Assembly: GCF_016086655.4 (NCBI RefSeq)
Contig: NC_052132.2
Coordinates: 16,122,805 to 16,186,804, forward strand
DNA from: Lepeophtheirus salmonis
Taxonomy: Eukaryota > Arthropoda > Copepoda > Siphonostomatoida > Caligidae
Length of the DNA: 64,000 bases
Direction of reading: 5' to 3'
Within the stretch, counting starts at the first letter, position 1, and each line of letters begins with the position of its first letter. Position numbers and translations under genes: made by a program. Positions 60,800-64,000 of this stretch are shown here, piece after piece. Under the pieces are notes generated by a model. It ran no database searches, was not told the DNA's origin, and worked only from the letters and a program-made list of their open reading frames with translations.

Positions 60800-61145
60800 T
60801 ACAGGACGAGGAAGGGCCGGAACGTGACAAAAAAAAAAAAAAAAAACAATAAAGTCAAAAGAAAAGCGCTCTAAGCTCAAATGGCTCCAAGAAAACTTAT
60901 AGAACTTCATCTCACCTGATCTTTCTCCTTCAAACTCGCTGGACATGATTATGATAGATTTTTTTTGTGGTGCTCAATCAAACAATAGATCAAAGTAACC
61001 CCTTGCAACAACAAAAAACAAACTTAACAGTCGGATAAAAAAGGAATTCCAGGATTTGCCAAGGTACCTAGTGGTGTAGGCCTGCTCGGGATTTCGGGCT
61101 CGTATAGAGACTTTAATAGAGGATGGAAGTGATTTGAGAATAGAA
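60800..61145 (+). pseudogene. Tc1/mariner C-terminal fragment
   Basis: 'KWLQENL' is followed by 'NFISPDLSPSNSLDMIMID' (family WPPSSPDLNPLDYYVW), then 'NSRIKKEFQDLPRYLVV' and 'ACSGFRARIETLIEDGSDL' (family ...FRSRIEAVIEAGGD). Preceded by an 18-nt A run at about 60,829. DNA-binding and first catalytic regions are absent. Confidence 0.55.
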
Positions 61146-61956
61146 TCAATTACAATCCATCAAGCATACAGAATCTGGTTGTATTTTTTGAATTTGATGA
61201 CTGGTTCGAGAGAAAATTACATTTTAAAAAATTCCCTTGAGTGGCACATATAGCTTGCACACCTTGTACAATGTATATATGAATTTTTAAAAATAAGTGG
61301 GATTTTCAATATTTTTGTATGTTGAGGCACCATAAATAAAAATTTGAAAACACAAATTATATGTCAAAATATGAGGGACATAAAAGGTGCGCCTAATAAT
61401 TTGGCTAAGGATTGTAAAAGAGAGAGAAAAGAAAACTTTGATTTGTTTATTTCATACAAATTTTATCACACAAAATTAGCCACTTATATTTTTGTAAATG
61501 TTCCACTTGGTTTTTGACAACTCTCTTGAGGAAATAAACCTACATACTCATATGCGTAGGTACATGTTTTGGATACACTTAATTTGTATTCAAAAAGTTT
61601 CTTGCTCAAGAAAATATATGTACATGATTGTTGTTTTTTCCCTTTGTTTATTGTGTCTTTCATCAAGTTCTTCTTGGTAGAATCATGCCATTGTTGTTAT
61701 TCTCCTAAAAAATAGTTTATGATGTTAATAAACAAGAAAAACAACTTATGGTTATGAAGAGAAGTCCTCAATTCTCTTAGCAATGCAGTGTGCCTTCGAT
61801 TTTGACAAAAAGCTACTAGTACCACACATATGGACAAGAGGGTGGCTCTTATCGTCTACTTATTTTTATTATGATTCTCTCAGCCTCTTCATGGATAATC
61901 ATAGCAAAAATATATTCCGGTGGCAAAAATTGAAGTATTTGCACAACGGTCAGAGG

Positions 61957-62110
61957 TAGTGTTGAGTCAATCCTTATTTATTTGGTCCAGTCCAGTCTTA
62001 GGACCGGTTTTATTGGTCCTTGGGAGCGGTCCTTACCGGCAGTCCTTGGATTTTTTTATAGAATATCGATGTGTTGGGGGGGGGGTGTATTTAATAAAAG
62101 ATCCGACTTG
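61957..62110 (+). repeat. GGTCC-rich repeat, short copy
   Basis: Starts 'tagtgttgagtcaatcc', like the insertion at 62,668 ('tagtgttgggtttcgg'), and contains 'ttaggaccggttttattggt' and 'ccttaccggcagtccttgg'. A G run (ggggggggg) lies near 62,078. Confidence 0.5.
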
Positions 62111-62269
62111 TATGAATTTTGGTAAACAAAAAAATAATTAACTAGCATTATAAATATTAAAGAAAATATGATATGGATAAAAATGTACGAATATTGAAAA
62201 TTAGTAACAAAAATCCGATTAGTCATTATTTATAACTTATGTTAAATATCTTAACAATATTTGATGACT

Positions 62270-64000
62270 AAACCTAAAGGAACTTTATTCTATGAGTTTT
62301 GAAGGACAGAAGTATTAGGGATTCAAGAAGACTATCGGTTATTTTAGTTCTTAGATGAGTTTTTATAAGCTTCAATTTACTAAATGGTCTTTTGTCCTTT
62401 ACAACACTGTTATTGGTATTGTCAGGACGAGATGATCAGACAATTTCATAAATGGTAATATAGATTTCCTCTCTTGGCCACACCTTTCAAACTCGTATGT
62501 TCCTCTTAAGAAAAGCTATATGGAGAACAAAGTTGTAAAGTCAGATTGAAGAGAATATTAATCTATATTAATCTCCTTTGGAAAGAATTTAAGAACGTTG
62601 TCGATATTTTCAACTGATGGAACAGCGAGAAATGGCTTTAGAATTGATAAAAATGGGTTCAACTAGTGTTGGGTTTCGGTCTGGAAATCCTAGACCGGTC
62701 TGAGACCGTTATATTTTGTGTTAGACCAAACTAATTTGTTCCAACAAAAGCTCGGTCTGGACTGGTCTCATATAAACATTCAGACTAGATCGGTCCAAAG
62801 GAAAAAATCGGTTGAGTTCGGTCCCAAAAAGATCGATCTATACCAATTTTACGTATAACTTGTTTATAACACAACATCATATGTTTTTTCAAGTACAATG
62901 ACGTTATACGAAGTTTAAACAGATATTGCTCTGATTAATTTTGATCCTGCCGTCTCTTATATGTATAAAGTATTTGTTCTAGAATTTATTCTTTACTTTT
63001 GAAATTTTTGAAGAAAATGAATGACAGTTGATCCAGAAAAAAAAATGGTCTTGCATAATATATGAGGCCGAACAAAATCGGTTCATAAATTAGGACCAGA
63101 ACAACAAATTGTTCTTAAAGTGATACCGTATCAAAATCGGACTAAAAAGTGAGACCAAAACAAATAAAACAAATCGGTCCACAGTCTGAGAACGTGGTCT
63201 GGACCGAAAAATTGGTTCAAATCGTTCTACAAAATATCACTGAAGACCAAACTGAAAAAAAAATTCGGTGCTCTACTGATTCTTACTACTAGTTTCAACA
63301 CATCAAGACTATTCTTTAAATTGTCGCAGTATTTCACAATAAGGGCGTTCAAAAATTCAATAAATTCTTTCCCGTACAATTGTGTCATTGATAAATTTAA
63401 TGTGATATCATTGTTTCTATCAAATCATAGAGGTTGTTTTCTACATCCATGTTTTTTTTTAAATTCAGCTTCAGGATCATGAACACCGATTTTCTTCAAA
63501 AACATTATACCTCCTACAATTTCCTCCTTCATAGCCTTGGTTTCATCTCTTATCATTGACAAGTTTTAGACTGTTGATTTTATTACATAAGTTGTATCAA
63601 TGGTGTTAAGTTCCTCCATTTGTACGTTTTCAGTCATCTGGTGTGTCCTCTGCATAATATTTTCTATGAAAATCTGTGAAATAATGAAGTCGACACACAG
63701 GAAATTACCAAAAAAAGATGTTAGATGGTTTGTCGTTTTTGTATCGAAACGATTTGAACGGAAAAATTAATCTTAATGCTTCAAATAAAGGGTCAAAACT
63801 AATCGATACAGCACGAATGGATTCTGAACGAGATAGCCATCTTGTTTGTGACAAGTTATGAAGTTTTAACGAATTGTCAACGTCCTTAGTTACTTTTTCA
63901 AACGCGTTTGTCCTAAAAAAAAGTAAACTGATTGTTGTTGGAACATGATGACTCGAATAAATAATTAGCATTACAATAATATCTTGAACAAGATTAAAGT
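62270..64000 (-). pseudogene. hAT-like (ZMYM1/TTF-type) transposase remnant
   Basis: Continues beyond the window end. On the minus strand, 'LHNLSQTRWLSRSESIRAVS' (ORF 63,971-63,705) is the hallmark (L...TRW.SR.E..RA) of hAT-derived TTF/ZMYM1-like proteins. Then 'MRDETKAMKEEIVGGIMFL' style sequence and 'EFKKKHGCRKQPL' (about 63,560-63,450). After an insertion (62,668-63,287) the C-terminal dimerisation region 'KDKRPFSKLKLIKTHLRTK' (about 62,420-62,365; family AERSFSKLKLIKTYLRS) is followed by 'SLLESLILLS'. Several stops (for example in 63,660-63,440) break it. hAT transposases use a DDE catalytic site, which would lie upstream outside the window. Confidence 0.7.
62668..63287. mobile_element. 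GGTC/GACC-rich insertion in the hAT remnant
   Basis: About 620 bp bounded on both sides by ACTAGT (62,662-62,667 and 63,288-63,293), consistent with a target-site duplication. Outside it the hAT sequence resumes. The interior repeats words such as 'cggtctgga', 'gaccggtct' and 'gatcggtccaa' in both orientations, with no frame. Related pieces lie at 61,957 and 10,199. Confidence 0.55.

Noticed and set aside
1..64000. tRNA, rRNA, snRNA or CRISPR features
   Set aside because: None recognised by eye. A tRNAscan-SE and Infernal scan would be decisive; I could not run them.

Overview
Eukaryotic, AT-rich (roughly 70%) arthropod-like DNA. The single convincing host gene has a 58-bp intron. Nearly everything else recognisable is decayed transposable-element sequence. 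The mix (many Tc1/mariner families, short introns, high AT) fits a copepod crustacean such as a sea louse; that species guess is inference. I see no operons, CRISPR arrays, tRNA or rRNA genes.

Layout. 0-6 kb: a dispersed repeat (family X), a 608-bp mariner remnant with intact ends, a palindromic repeat and two nearly full-length but broken mariner/Tc1 copies. 6-12 kb: AT-rich degenerate repeats and two mariner remnants. 12-22.5 kb: three decayed non-LTR retrotransposons (LINEs) on the minus strand, with the inverted second copy of the palindromic repeat between them. 22.9-23.9 kb: an unresolved, possibly coding minus-strand stretch. 24-34 kb: mostly featureless AT-rich DNA with a reverse-transcriptase fragment, a 645-bp foldback element with ~115-bp inverted arms, and a mariner C-terminal scrap. 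34.4-38.7 kb: two deleted or broken mariners. 39.3-39.7 kb: an unrecognised coding-like stretch. 40.7-41.8 kb: the host gene, a homologue of MTHFSD (methenyltetrahydrofolate synthetase domain-containing protein, 5-formyl-THF cyclo-ligase fold). 42.3-44.5 kb: one Tc1/mariner element inserted inside another mariner. 45.4-49.3 kb: a rearranged Tc1/mariner and a truncated mariner related to the 34.4-kb copy. 50.2-51.9 kb: a LINE that stops inside its reverse transcriptase and runs straight into a 32-nt A tract. 52-61 kb: more family X copies, an internally deleted mariner and two mariner C-terminal fragments. 62.3-64 kb: a hAT-like (ZMYM1/TTF-type) transposase remnant interrupted by a 620-bp GGTC-rich insertion flanked by ACTAGT, running off the window end.

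The genes do not form a pathway. All five recognisable LINE fragments lie on the minus strand, while mariner copies lie on both. No transposase or reverse transcriptase in the window looks intact, so any mobility would need enzymes from elsewhere. I found no clear new biological system; the most informative structures are the nested mariners, the foldback and palindromic repeats, and the LINE with a premature A tail. All boundaries and family assignments come from reading by eye.
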